The position numbers were made by a program, and so were the translations under genes. This document shows positions 10,798 through 22,350 of a stretch of 64,000 nucleotides of DNA, one piece after another. The stretch is from Okapia johnstoni. Taxonomy: Eukaryota > Chordata > Mammalia > Artiodactyla > Giraffidae. The notes below the pieces were generated by a model that ran no database searches, was not told the origin of the DNA, and saw nothing but the letters and a program-made list of their open reading frames with translations. Location of the stretch: contig CM044306.1 of the NCBI GenBank assembly GCA_024291935.2, positions 17,183,001 through 17,247,000 on the forward strand. Reading direction: 5' to 3'. Numbering within the stretch: the first letter of the stretch is position 1; each line of letters starts with the position of its first letter.

Positions 10798-11872
10798 GTG
10801 CGTCTTAAAGGTTATTATCTTATACTGTTCTCAGCGGAAAGGTTCTGAGGATCATAAACATTTGTTAACTTAAGCGAGAATGGTTTACCCCTAAAAAGTA
10901 GTCCCTAAAGTGTTAACGAATACTTAATTCTGTAAAGAGAGATATTGGCCCACGGCTACTAATTCTCGATTCTTAAGATTACAAGAATGGCTTCAAGGTG
11001 TTGATTAGTGACTGGGATTGACGTTTGCGGAAGGATATTGTGAACACTTTTTTGTTAAAAACGCATGAAGAGGTAAACAAATGAAGAATAAAAAGTGCCG
11101 CCTTAAAGGGACAGTGTGACTGCTTTACGGCGGCAACCTCCGACTAGGCCTCGGAAGATGAGAAAGCAGGTTCGAGTCCCGGGTGACGTCCACCCCCGGA
11201 CTACCCTGGGACCCTTGGCGGAAAGCAGCGGAGTCCCAGCCCCAGCGTAGTCTTTCACGGCCGCCCCCGCCCAGGGGCCGGTGCAAAATGGTGGGCTGTG
11301 GCTGATTTCTCTCGCTGGCGCCGGGAAGTGCTGGGTGTGCACCCTGGGATCCCCCGAGACCCCGGGATGTAAGACCTCGCTTCCCTTCTTCCTCCCCGGG
11401 CCTCAGCTTCTATCGAAGAAAATGGCCTCCTGGGGCTGTCTTGGTCTGTTCAGTTGGGAATAGACCATGAAATTTTCCTGAGCCTGGATGGGAGTCCAGG
11501 GCAGCGGATGAGCCTCTTTGTTGGGGGAGGGGTTCGAAATTAATACTGAGTTGAAATAATCAACCCTGGCTACGCGAGAGAGAAGCCACAGACTGGAAAG
11601 AACCATCCACTGAGGCTCTTCCTCGTCAGTGGATGCTGCACCAGCAAGGAAGCAGAGCCTAGAGGCTTCCCCGAGGAGGAAACCTTGCCCAGAAATGGGG
11701 GCAGAGGGATTCTGCCCCGGAACTGTGGGACAGATTCATGGGGGGTGGGCGGCGCGCGACATAACTCTCCTTGTGAAAATTCTCCAGATTCCAGGCTTCC
11801 GCCCAAAGGGCAGGGGCTGAGGGCCAGGAGTAGCTGAAACCCTCCACTCAAATCACTTAGGCCTAAAACCTT

Positions 11873-11932
11873 TCATGCTGCAGTCCATGGGGTCGCAAAG
11901 AGTCGGACACTACTGGGCCACCGAACCGAACT
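11873..11932 (+). repeat. Bov-tA/BovA SINE tail fragment
   Basis: Contains 'gcagtccatggggtcgcaaa' and 'gagtcggacac', the 3' part of the Bov-tA family, followed by 'accgaaccgaactga'. The 5' part is missing. Confidence 0.85.
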
Positions 11933-12084
11933 GAAAATCTTCCTGTAATCTCAGTTTTTCCCATTTGCCACACACTGTGACTCTTCTGTTTCTTCATTAA
12001 CAGCCCTGTCTTATATTCCAACCGCTTTCCACCGCACAGCGTTCCTTTGCACACAACCATTTGCCCTGCCACAGCCCAGTGAGT

Positions 12085-12195
12085 TAGGCAGGGTAGGGAT
12101 TCTTGTCTCCATTTTAGAGATAAGAAATCGCTAAAGCTCAGAAATTAAGTGACTTGTCTAAGGTCACATAACAATTAAGTGACACTTTCGGCTAA
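12085..12195. repeat. MIR-like SINE relic
   Basis: Matches the MIR core order 'ctccattttagagataaga', 'aagtgacttgtctaaggtca' and 'cataacaattaagtgac'. Confidence 0.65.
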
Positions 12196-12289
12196 AGCGA
12201 AGGTCTCTGTGACCCCGTGCCGTTTTTTGTAAGAACTCTGGATTTAGTTCCTTTCCATCTGCAGCACCTTCAGCCAACTTCTGGCCCTT

Positions 12290-12413
12290 CTTTCTTTCTT
12301 TTTTTTTTTTTTTTGGCCTCACCTGGAGGCATGTGGGATCTTAGTTCCCCCACTAAGGGAAGAACCTGGCTCCCTACAATGGAAGCACTGATTCTTAAAC
12401 AGTGGACCGTCAG
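12290..12413 (-). repeat. Ruminant tRNA-derived SINE
   Basis: Poly(T) at the left, then 'ttttggcc', 'tgtgggatcttagttcccc' and 'aagcactgattcttaaac', the reverse complement of the ruminant SINE. It lies between HEXIM1 and ACBD4. Confidence 0.85.
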
Positions 12414-13399
12414 GTTAATCTCACATTGGATAAGAAGGCACAATGATGAGTAAAATTTCATCCGTGCTACTCAAGGACTGTGTAGAGAGGCCATCAAACC
12501 TACAGTAAGCCAAAATGGCAGGTGATGAAAATCCTAGTAGGAGCTTGAGCCAAGTTGCTTAGAAATTGAGAACTGTGGGCAGGTTTCATGGAGGAGGTGA
12601 CTTCGTGGTTGTCTAAAATATGAAGCATTTTCAAGCAGAGTGGCATGAAGCAGGACATTCTATGATGAGTAGGCATCTTGTCCCAAGACAGGACTTGTCT
12701 GGGGATTCAGGAGTGGTTTTGTGGGGAAGTGGTCATGGGCATGCCCAGAGGGAGAGGCAAGCAAGAGTGACCTTGAGGCACATCCAGATGTTTTGAGATG
12801 GAACATCCTAGCCTGTTTTCCTTGAGAACTCAGGTCTTTCTGAAAAGCCTGCCCCTCCCCTGTGCTGCTTCATCAGTCATGCAAGAAGCTTCGCAGGAGC
12901 AAGAGCTTCTCCTCAACAGTGGGAGCTCCCTGAGGAGTTTTTCGAGAGAACTCCAAATTGTTACATTTTCAGACTCCAAAGGACTCCTTGGGTACCCTCA
13001 GTCAGGGAATTTGGAAGGTACAACTGAGCCCAGCCTCAGTCTGTTGAACCTGGCTCAGCTGTATGGGCTCATTTGTTCTATTAGGGGAGGAGTGGTCAGA
13101 CTGCCAGGTTGTGGAATTCCAGAATTCTGTGAAACTGGAGGCCACGCACCTTGACATTAGCTAGGCATTTTGTCATTAATGTCCTGGTCGTTAAACCCTA
13201 GGACTGCCTTATGGTGAAAAGGTCTTCATCGCTATTTCACAAACATGGCAACCCAGGGTCAGAGCAAAGAATCCTGCCCAAGTCACACTGCTAGTATGCG
13301 CAAGTGGTGGCGCTGGCTTCCGCTTGCATCCCCAGCACCAGTTTGGCCCCTCTTCCATTGCCCTCCAGTTGTTCCCAGAGGTCTCTGCTCAGTTTGGCA

Positions 13400-14450
13400 C
13401 TTGACCCACCCCGACGGGGGCCGAATGGACGACGCTCCCGCCGTCCTTGGCCCTCCAGAAAGTTCCCTGGGAAAGCCCTAGCGCAGAGGTCACAGGGAGA
13501 GAGCAGCTGAGGAGGGGGAAGCGAGCAATGGGCACTTCCGGGGCCCGGAACTCGGCCCCCGACCCTACGCCGGGCGCGCGGAGCAGGGAGTAGCCACCCT
13601 CCCTTTCGGGCGGGAACGGAGCCTGGGCTCGAGCCCGCCGGACTCCTCTCCTCCCGCCGCCCCTAGCTCGCAGCTTTCCCCCCCGCAATCCCCACCCACG
13701 ACGGGGCAGGGGGCGGGGCCCGGGCCGTGGCCCCACCCCCGGCGGCCTCTCCGCCTCCCCTGCAGACCCGGGGCTGTGTTCCCTCCACTAGCCCCGGGAG
13801 TCGGGAAATGCTCCCTCTGGAACTGCGACCGCTGGCGTCTCGGGGCCGTCCACGGCAGCGGGGGAAGGGCCACAGAAGGGACCTGAACCTCGCGCGTCCC
13901 GGACGCGCTTTCCGCCTCACTCCGTGGCAGCCCAGACGGCAGAAGATGAAGGTTTTATTTTATTTAGTGAAACACTCTTTTGTAAGTGCATCTTTAGTGA
14001 GGACGTCCTGAGTACTTCTGCGGGTAGGCGGCCAGCCAAAAGGAGCTGACTGCCCTCCCCCGGGGCCAGCTCTCTCCGCCTTTCCCCAACTCGGTCGAGC
14101 CTCCTGGCCTCCCTCCCAACAGCCCGCCAGCCAATCACTCTTCTAGGGCCCGGCCGAAGTCCCAACTTGCCCAAGAGCTGAGCCTTCTCGGAGAGAGGAG
14201 TCAGGTGACTCAGAGGGTGGGGAGGGCAGAGGCTGAGACTCGGTAGCTCCGCCCCTGGATCACCCGCCCACCCCGAACGGGGGACTTGCTCCGCAAGGGC
14301 AGTCTCCCCAGGGAGCCTGAGGTGGTCGAGGGAGAGAGGAGGGACAGTCTCTGTGGAGCTGCAGGAAGAGTAGGGTGTTATCCGGCTCCCACACGAGGAG
14401 AGGGGTGTCAAGGCGAACACTTTGGGGCGAGAAACGGGGTGAGAACGGGG
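13400..14450. promoter_or_regulatory. CpG island over the ACBD4 3' end
   Basis: Dense GC and CpG from about 13400 to 14450 covers the ACBD4 3' UTR and the DNA just beyond its poly(A) signals. No exon or start codon in it could be supported. It may be an orphan (intragenic) island with promoter or enhancer activity. Confidence 0.5.
13954..13964 (-). terminator. ACBD4: ACBD4 poly(A) signals
   Basis: Two overlapping AATAAA motifs on the minus strand (13964-13959 and 13959-13954), about 580 bases after the ACBD4 stop. They imply cleavage near 13935 and a 3' UTR of about 0.6 kb. Confidence 0.7.
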
Positions 14451-14543
14451 GTTAATGCTGTTCTCCTAAACTCTAGGAACGCTCAGGGCACAGCAGAACA
14501 CAGGGCTCGTAGCCTCCTGTTGGCTGCAGACTCCTCCACCGAG

Positions 14544-17500
14544 TCACCTCTTCTGGGTCCGAAACTGTCGGAAGAGCCACTGGACGATGAAGGGCCACAG
14601 GAGGAAGAAGATCAGCGTGGGACCGGAAAGCCTGAGGGGCCAAGGCCTGGCACTGGGTGGGGGCATCTGCTGCCAAGAGGAGAGAGTCAGGAGCTAGCCC
14701 AGGCCTCAGCTCAGGCTAGGCCCTCCTTAGGGATCTGCTTCCAGAACTCAAGTGGGAGCTGCTACCTCCCTCTCCCCAGTCTAAAGACTGGGGCTCCCTG
14801 TTTGTCCCTGAAACATTTGAGCCCCAACTCCCTCTCCTATCCTCCTCCCACGGCAATTCAAGGTGCCTAAAAGAGCGGAGGAACTGATTTAGAGGTCATC
14901 TCCTCTGGGCCACAAAGCCTGATATGGCCTGAAGACCCATATCGTAAAGGATGTGCCACATTTCCAATGAAGACCCAAGGTGTTCAGATTTTAGTTTCTA
15001 AATCCCATTATCTGTTGAAAGGAAGCAAGGCTCCTTGGAGAAGTGGCACATTTCAGGTCTGGAGCAGAGAAGGTGGGATTGAATGTGGGATGTCTTATAC
15101 CAGGAAGCAAGGAAGCTGTTAAGGATTAATGAGACCATATTACAAGAAGGTAGGACCCAGCTAGAAAGGGAGGGTCTTACCAAAGTTGTGACAGTCTGGG
15201 CATCAAAAAGAATATGATTGCAGTTGACTGAAATACTGAGTCTTTAAAGTCCATAAATTCATAAAGGAGTAAGTTGGAAATTTATTACCATTGAGGTGGC
15301 TGTTAAATCAACTCCTTACTTTAAAAATAGATAATTAAAGAGAAAGAATTAAGCACTTATTCTGCCCTTCCATAAGGCACCATATTTCAGGCAAATCTTA
15401 GATGGTCAGGGAAACTCTACAGAAAAATGCCAGCTAATAAATGTTAAAGGAATCAGATAAGCCCACATTTTTGCAACCATTAAATTATTGATCCAAGCAA
15501 GGATTATCTATCCCTTGTCAAAAGCTGTGTGTCAAATGGGGCTGATGGGGAACTCAGACAGTCCCTGGCTCCAAGTGGTGGAATCAGACTGTCACCCCTT
15601 CATCCCTGCTGTGGTCCTCACTAGGAATATTCATGGTAGGACATCCAGTTATGTGTCTCTTGATGTGGAGAAAGAACATCACCTCTGATGTAATCTGGTC
15701 ATGTAATCTAGCCACAGGGCTGTCATGAGACTCCAGAAAGTGGTACAGTCTACAGGACTACTGTCCAGTCTCATCAGCAAGTCAGTAGCAAGGAAGAGGG
15801 ACTGGTCTAGACTAACAGAGTCTTAAGGACAGAGGCTCCTGGCCTGGACAGACAGGGAAGCTGGAAAAGGCAATTTGAATCTGGATTGTGTATTTGATGA
15901 TACGAAGGAATTGTGGTGTGCGATAAAATGTTTTTGCTAGGTAGTAGAGTGTTCTTATTTTCAGAGATGCAAATCCAGGTATCTCAGGGTGGAAATATTC
16001 AGCATATAAAATTAGCAAAAGGTAAACAAAAAATATTAGTAAAACCTCAGTGAGGCAGGGGTGAGTGTTGAAATGTTAGCCACTGTGGATCTGAGGAAAT
16101 TCCTACCAATTCCTCTGTGCCAAGCGGACAAAGGGTCACCTGAGTGATTCCTCCATATCCAGGACTTCAGCCATCCCCTGCCCCCACAGCTCCAGGCTTC
16201 ACAAGAACAGACTAATTCAGAGTTAATGGTGGATGCCAGCTTTGGAGGGAGATACAAGTGGGACCACTCCCAGCTCCATCACTTAATAATAATGCTAATA
16301 GTAACAATGAGCCCCATTCGGAAGCACCGACATACATTATCTCATGTAATCCTCACAGCAGCTCTGTGGGGTTCTTCCAGGCTGTTTGAGTTACTTCCAG
16401 GTCCTGAGGTAAGTTATTCAACCTCTCAGAGCTTTAGTTTCCTCATTTGTAAAAAGGGAATGAAAAGAAAACCTATTTCATTGTTGTTTGTGTGTGTGTG
16501 TGTGTGGATAAAATGAGGTAATGCAGGTAGTGTGTTTGGCACACAGCTGGGGCTGCAGAAATGGCTGCTGTTATTTATTTTGCAGAAGCAGAGGTGTCAG
16601 GGGCAAGCAGATCTAGAAGTCAGAAGGCAGTGAGGGGTGCAAGGGCTGAATGTGAGGGGAGGGGAAGACAGTAAGTCTGGGAACAGAAGAAGTCCTGATG
16701 GAGGGGCAGTAGGGACCCCCTCCCAGTCCCAGTGCAAAGAGCAGACAGGTTCTGGCCCCTCCAACTGTTGGAATTCCCTCTGTCCTCGGTTTCCCTTCTG
16801 GCCCGGAGTGGGGGTAAGAGCAGGAAAGGAGGGCTTCTCCCACTCTCCTTTCCAGGTTGGAAGCACTTCAGAACCCCTGACTCCCTGGCCTGACCCATAA
16901 GCCACACCATTCTCTGGAGAAGGCAGAAGTGTGGGCAGGTAGAGATGGGGGGACAAAGACAGAAGTGGCTGGCTGAGGAGCCTAGCATAGAGACCCTCAA
17001 AATTCTGCCCCAGTCTTGCCCTGGACCTTTGGAGGGGGCTCACCTGCTTGGGGGGCACAGGCATGCTCTCCAGGCTCTGCAGCCTCCCCTGGATGTCCCG
17101 CATACTCTCCTGCAGCGCGTGGACTGTCCCCACCAGCCACGAGTCCAATTCCTGGGGCCCCAGCAGGGGGCCTTCCAATATCCCTGCAGAGCACAGACAC
17201 ACAGGGAAGGGGGCTCAGGAAGTAACTCAGCTCGGGGCAGGGTGGTGGCGGGCTGGAGCAGGGCCAGGGAGGAGTCGGTAGAATGCCATCCCTTGTGCCC
17301 AGTGTAAGTCTTATAAAGTCCATGCATGCAGCTAATGGACTGCCAGGGGTTCGAACCCCAGTACTACCATTTATCTCTGTGGCTCTGGGCAAGTCAGTAA
17401 CTTCTCTAAGTCTCGTTTGTCATCTGAAAATCATGTCCTCTCTCTCACAGGGCTGCTCGCTCTGAGGAATAAAGGAGATAATATTTATGAAAGTGCCTCT

Positions 17501-19800
17501 TATGGGACGTGGCACACTGGAAGTTCTAGGAAGGGATAAGGCAGAACTCAACTCGTCGTCCTTGGAGAGTCCCAAATGGGAGACCCCGAGAGAAAAGATG
17601 ACTCCCAAGGCCACGCAGGTGTAGGTGAAAGAACTGGTCTAGGAGCTGTACCCCAGCTGCCCTGACTCAAGGCCAGCCAAGGGCACAGACTCCTGGTGGC
17701 CCTTGGAGAGGAGGCCAGGCAGGGACTTTGCTCCTCCAAGCCAGTGTCTGGCTTTTGGCAACCCTTCCCGGGCAGAGGCTGCTCTTTCTAGTGCCCAGCG
17801 CTGGACTTTCACCTCTGCCCATGAAGGCAGCCAGGGAAGGCCCCAGGCACTGGAACCATGGGGCAAAGGGTCAGATAGGGGCTCACCTTTCTCTGCATGA
17901 GGCTCAGGGCTGTTTCTGGTGTCAATCTCTCCTCCCAGGGCACCCCATGGCTCTTCCCCAACCTGCAGAGAAGAGTCACAAAGTCCACTGGGAGGAGGGG
18001 GAGTGGGGGTGGTGGAGGTGGGAGCAGCCGGGGCCCAGTGGGGTGGGGAAAGGGAGGGGATGGGAGTGGGTCTCACCAGCTCAGGCTCCAGCTGCTCCAC
18101 AGAATCACAGAAAACCTCGGAGTCCTGGTCCCTGGGAGGCTGGGACTCTGAGGAGGTGGTAAGTAGGGCGAGTGGCAGGAGGGAAGCCATGGAGGGAGGG
18201 GAAGGGTGTGCACCTGGGCAGAGGCACCTGTTCAGGGGACCCTCAAGATGCTACCACAAGAGGCACAGATGGGTCCCTGAGTAGGGCCCTGGGACAGGGA
18301 TCCCAGAACCTGCCCCTGGCCTTTGGGAGCACAGGGGGTCTCAGTGTCTGTGGGCATGAGGTGTGAGAGGCACAGCGTGGCATCTAGCCTGCTCTCCTCC
18401 ACGATTCCTGGAGGCCCTCCCACCTCTGGCCTGGCCCTCTGCCCCTCCCACCCAGACACTGACCTGGGCTTGGGGGTGCTGTTTCCTTGGGGAGAAAGGG
18501 CGGCTCTGGGGCAGCCTCAGCATCTCCATTCAGTACCTGCTCTTTCCAACCTGCAGAGACAGCACCCAGAGGTGGGGCTGGGAAGAGATCAGGTCCCTGC
18601 TCCCCATCCCCATTTAGCCAGGGACTCTGTCTGAGACCCATCCCATCGAGGCGCTAGCTGGGGTCCTTACAGGAACATCTCTAGAGCCCTCTGCCTCCAG
18701 GCTCCCCTCCAATTGAGCAGCCCCCTAAGACAGTCCCATCAGCCTTTGTGGAGCGCCCAGCCTGGGGGCCTGACCTGTGACCCTTCTCAGGAACGTTTCC
18801 GGGGGCCTCGGCATGTCAGGGATCACCTGGTACAGGGGCTCGAAGTAACCAAACATGTCCTCTGCCACCTCGCCCAGGGGCACTGTGTCGATCACCTGTG
18901 CGGGAGGGGGTCTAATGGGGAAAGCCTGGCCCCTCCCCCCACTGCCCTCCTACCCCCTTGAGCTGGGCCACCTCCGCCCTGCTACTGCCATCATATCCCT
19001 CCACCTTGTGCCCAGTCAGGAACCAAAGTCAGGCAGGGGAAGGCGAACAACATGAAGGTGGAATTCCCATTGGTGGATCATCGTGCAGGAAACATAATGG
19101 GGGAAGGGGTGCAGGTCACCTGGCTGAGAGCCTGGGCACAGGGAGGAGCCTACAACCTCTCCCTACCTTCTGTGCCACCAGCTTCATCTCGGTAATGTAG
19201 GCAGACATGGCCTCCTCCCTGCTCATCTGGCCCAGGCTGTTCCAGGCTTCCCTGCGGGTGGGGGTGGAGGGGTGGAGGGGTGTGAAAGGCTGATTGACAG
19301 CTGAGGCTTGTTTGCCCAGCTGATGGGAAGCTCACCATTTGTAACGTCCGATAGGGTCCCAGAACCCAGGCTGGGGGATGAGGCAGGGCCCCATGGTAGC
19401 CTGCTTGTAGTAGCTGTAGAACCTCAGCATCTCTTCATAGGAGGGGCGGTAAGAGCCTGGGCAGGAGTTGAGAAGTGGAGGGGGACAGTATCACTCCCAG
19501 CTCCAGGAGGATAGAGGCGGGACGAGAACCATCCTTGGCGGGGGTGCAGAGATGGAGAAGGTCTCACTCAGGGAAGATAGGGGCAGGTGGCAGAGGGGAA
19601 CCCCAGGACAACACATGCAGGGACTTGTCTGCAAAAGCTGCCAGGATCAGAGTCTCCTGGGAGGCAGACCCTGGTCATCTGGACCCCCAAATGCGGGTCC
19701 CCGTGCCCTCACCGTTCTTAGGCAGGTTCTGAATGACGCTGACTGCGGCCTGGAACTGTTTCTGACAGTCCGGTTCTGGACTTTCGTTTTCGGTACCCAT
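14544..19800 (-). CDS. ACBD4: ACBD4, acyl-CoA-binding domain protein 4
   Basis: Binds long-chain acyl-CoA and, as a tail-anchored protein, tethers peroxisomes to the ER. Coding exons (5' to 3'): 19800-19713, 19456-19336, 19251-19167, 18895-18775, 18550-18464, 18147-18077, 17962-17887, 17183-17044, 14669-14544. Total 915 nt, 304 residues, all phases consistent. The ACB domain (about 12-103) carries the signature [17 protein letters not shown]-like VAP-binding motif, [13 protein letters not shown] (178-190), follows. A coiled coil (about 230-258) precedes a C-terminal membrane anchor (about 281-296, [15 protein letters not shown]) with a basic tail, RQFRTQKR. Start [16 protein letters not shown] matches human. 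The last intron (17043-14670) is long and its acceptor is a NAGNAG. An isoform reading through the exon-8 donor would lack the anchor. Confidence 0.95.
14667..14672 (-). other. ACBD4: NAGNAG acceptor of the ACBD4 last exon
   Basis: The minus strand reads ttggCAGCAG|ATGCC. Splicing after the first CAG adds Gln264; splicing after the second removes it. Both keep frame. Confidence 0.6.
16300..16480. repeat. MIR-like SINE relic
   Basis: Contains 'tctcatgtaatcctcacagc', 'agctctgtgggg' and 'tttcctcatttgtaaaaagg', typical MIR pieces. It lies in the last ACBD4 intron. Confidence 0.6.
16489..16506. repeat. (GT)n microsatellite
   Basis: About nine uninterrupted GT units next to the MIR relic in the last ACBD4 intron. 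Confidence 0.9.
17335..17500. repeat. MIR-like SINE relic
   Basis: 'ggttcgaacccc', 'tggctctgggcaagtcagta' and 'tgaggaataaaggagataat' give the order of a MIR element. It is in the last ACBD4 intron just upstream of exon 8. Confidence 0.6.
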
Positions 19801-20290
19801 CTCTAGCCCTGGGACCCTACTTATGGGCGACTCTGCAAGAACAAGGCTGTGGGTGAGCAGGCTCCAGGTTCCCCCACCCCCCTCCCTGGCACACGCCTCT
19901 GTAAGCCACTAGTCCACTTTCCAGAGGGGCAAACTAAGCTCTTTAGGGGCCCGAGTGAGATGCCCCAGGAGGTCAGAAGCTGCGACTGAGGAGACTCCTT
20001 TTCCTACCGCAAGGCAGCGTGGGTGTGACCAGGGTGGCCGAGAGGGCCTCGGTGTGTGGGTCAGGTGGCAAGGGTCGCGGTGTCTCTAGATGCACATCTT
20101 CGACTCCTAGACAGGCGAACGGGCAAGCCAAGAGGAGTCAGGGCGGGGCGAGCAGTCTCCCACCCCAGCCTCCCATACCCCGGCTCAGCCTCTCGGCGCC
20201 CCGCACTCACCCTCAGGGCCCACTGCCCGGACACCTAGGTTCCCTCTCTTCACTAGTCTAGGCTTCCGACCGACCTCCGGGCCGGGATGG
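19801..20290 (-). other. ACBD4: ACBD4 5' UTR exons (inferred)
   Basis: The minus strand shows three linked pieces: a first exon ending at 20211 (TGAGG|GTGAGT), a possible exon 20106-20008 (acceptor CTAG, donor GCG|GTAGGA), and an acceptor TTGCAG before 19832 that leads into the ATG exon. The middle piece contains a four-codon upstream ORF starting ATGTGC. Splice sites are read by eye and the first base of exon 1 is unknown. Confidence 0.45.
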
Positions 20291-20318
20291 GGACGCAAGG
20301 CAAGAGGGAAAACTTACG

Positions 20319-20323
20319 CCAAT
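20319..20323 (+). promoter_or_regulatory. CCAAT box near the ACBD4 start
   Basis: A CCAATCAG box lies just upstream (right) of the inferred ACBD4 first exon in a CpG-rich stretch (about 19980-20340). An octamer ATGCAAAT follows at 20385-20392. Confidence 0.5.
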
Positions 20324-20474
20324 CAGAGAGCCCGTTTCAAATTTCTTCTATACCACAACCACTCAGCGCGACCCTTTCAAGATTATGCAAATAGTTTAGT
20401 GGTGCCTCTCCCGATCAGGCGGGGCGAATCCGCGGGTTGGCTCCCCAACCCTGGACGGCCAGAGGCAGGAGGAA

Positions 20475-20488
20475 GCGCCCCCTGGTGG
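20475..20488 (+). promoter_or_regulatory. CTCF-like core, copy 1
   Basis: GCGCCCCCTGGTGG is a strong match to the CTCF core (reverse of CCAC(C/T)AGGGGGCGC). It is between the divergent ACBD4 and PLCD3 promoters. Confidence 0.65.
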
Positions 20489-20513
20489 ACGTCGTGAAAT
20501 GACGCTGTCTCTT

Positions 20514-20527
20514 GCGCCCCCTGGTGG
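20514..20527 (+). promoter_or_regulatory. CTCF-like core, copy 2
   Basis: The identical 14-mer GCGCCCCCTGGTGG recurs 39 bases to the right in the same orientation. Confidence 0.65.
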
Positions 20528-21049
20528 AAACCGCGTAGTCAGCTGAACCCAGGCCCAGCAGATTGAAGCCACTCTATTCAGCCCTTCACTTACCAGACCC
20601 TGGGGATAAAACGGGAATCAGGTCTTGAGATCAAGAGTTCTGCAGATGGGACACTGGAGCAGAGTTTTGGAAGCCTTGACAGTAAGCCAGGAGAAGAACG
20701 AGGAAGGTCATTCCTGGAGGAAGGAATTGCAAGATCCAAAGTACAGAGGAGAAGACTAGATATTCAGAAGGAATATCCAGAGAGGATATTCTTGGAGACG
20801 CAAGCCAGTGCGGACGGAATCTCCAGGTCAGGGCTACCTGAAAATGGAATAAAGCAAGTAGGTGGCAAATCTAAGTCCAGAGAAACTAAGCTTTATCTTT
20901 TGGATGCCATGTTCCCGGCCGCCGCCGAGTGGCGGTGTGCACCCAGCTCTCCGCCCCCGACCCTGGGCACTTGCTGCAGAAGACACAGATCACATCACAC
21001 CCCTTGTGCACAAACACGCTGGTAGTTTCTTGTGTAGTAAGTGCACGCA

Positions 21050-22350
21050 TGACACGGCCACCAGAACCCGTACTCGACGCTCACCCACACGTTGATGTCA
21101 AGGACATCCACGAGACGTGCGGTGGCTGTCTCGGGACGATCAAACGCTCGGTGGAGGGGTGTCAACCGACCCAAGAGTCCATTCCCAGGTTCTGCCGGGG
21201 ACCCATCCTCTCCAGACCAGTCTGCTTCGAGTCTCCTACCCCTTTGGGGGCGGCAGCTGGCCGGGCGCGGAGAGAGTTAATCCTATGACGTCATAGCCCG
21301 AGCCTTCCTCCTTACCTACTTTCCGTCAGTTTCCGCCCCCCTTAACCCTCCGGTTCGGGCTTCCTTGCCTCCTCGCTCAGTTCCTAGGCCCAGGACTAGC
21401 CGGCCCGCGGACCCGATCCCCTGTCTGGCTCCCTTCTGAGACCTTGGGCAGGACGGGGAGGAGGAGGTGAAAGGGGTCCTGAGTCCGCACTGAGCCCAGG
21501 TCAGGGGAAAGGAGAGCGTGTCTTCGCGAGACGGCAGCTCTCGCCCCCTCCGAAGCCTTCCCCTGCACCATGGGGGCTCCGCGTAGGGCCGGGATCCCAG
21601 GACCGCTCGGAGAACGGGGAGAAGAACTCAGGAGCAGAGGGCGAAAGCGGAGGCTCGGGGTCGCGGGCCAGGCCGCCTCCCCACTTGCGCGCCAGTGTCC
21701 AGCTCCCCGCCGAGGGTCACCCCCCCTCACCGCCGCCTCGCACCGCCCCCGCGCCGTCCTCGGCCCCGCCCTCTTGCTCCAGGTCCCTCCTTCCCTGACC
21801 CTCGTCCCTCCCTTTCCCCCTCCTCCCGACACCTCCTTCTCCAGACTCGCTCCCGGCGCCGCTAAGTTTTCTCCGCTCCGCACCGCGCGCGCTGACCCCG
21901 GGCCCGGCCCTGGCCCCTCGACCATGCTGTGCAGTCGCTGGAGGAGACGCCAGCGGCAGCCCGAGGAGCCCCTGGTCCCGGCCCAGGTCGTAACGCCCGT
22001 AGGGCTCCCGTCCCCGCCCGCATCCCAGGACGGCAGCACCAAGAGGCCTGGGCTGCGGGCGCTGAAGAAGATGGGTTAGTGAGCGGCCGGGGTGGCTCGG
22101 GGTGGGCGCGGACGCGCCCCGGGGGCAAATCGTGGGAAGATCGGGGGGTTCCGGCCGTTCGTGGGCTTCCCAGTAGGGATGTGGGGAGTTTGGCGAGGGA
22201 TAGAAGGCCAGCGCCGTTCCAGCGGGGGGCGGGGTGGAGTGTCACACCTGGGGTCACCCAAGGTCCCGGGGTTGAGCGAGGCTCCCAGGACGACTTCTGG
22301 AAGTATGGAGTGGGAGGTTGGACGAGGGCTGCGGACTGGAGTCCGAGAAG
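21050..22350 (+). promoter_or_regulatory. PLCD3: CpG-island promoter of PLCD3
   Basis: Very high GC with many CpGs from about 21050 through PLCD3 exon 1 and into intron 1. No TATA box is obvious, so several start sites are likely. It faces the ACBD4 promoter about 1 kb away on the other strand. Confidence 0.7.
21286..21293. promoter_or_regulatory. Palindromic CRE
   Basis: A perfect TGACGTCA, the CREB/ATF site, at the left part of the PLCD3 CpG island, about 640 bases before the PLCD3 ATG. Confidence 0.65.

Larger units (their letters stand above)
10850..13390. other. Intergenic DNA between HEXIM1 and ACBD4
   Basis: No exon series or RNA gene recognised. It holds a Bov-tA tail, one antisense SINE and MIR relics (listed separately). 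The part near 11100-11450 is moderately CpG-rich. Confidence 0.5.

Noticed and set aside
13389..13920. Arg/Pro/Gly-rich ORFs on the minus strand
   Set aside because: Chance open frames in a CpG island, beyond the ACBD4 poly(A) signals; no start or splice signals support them.
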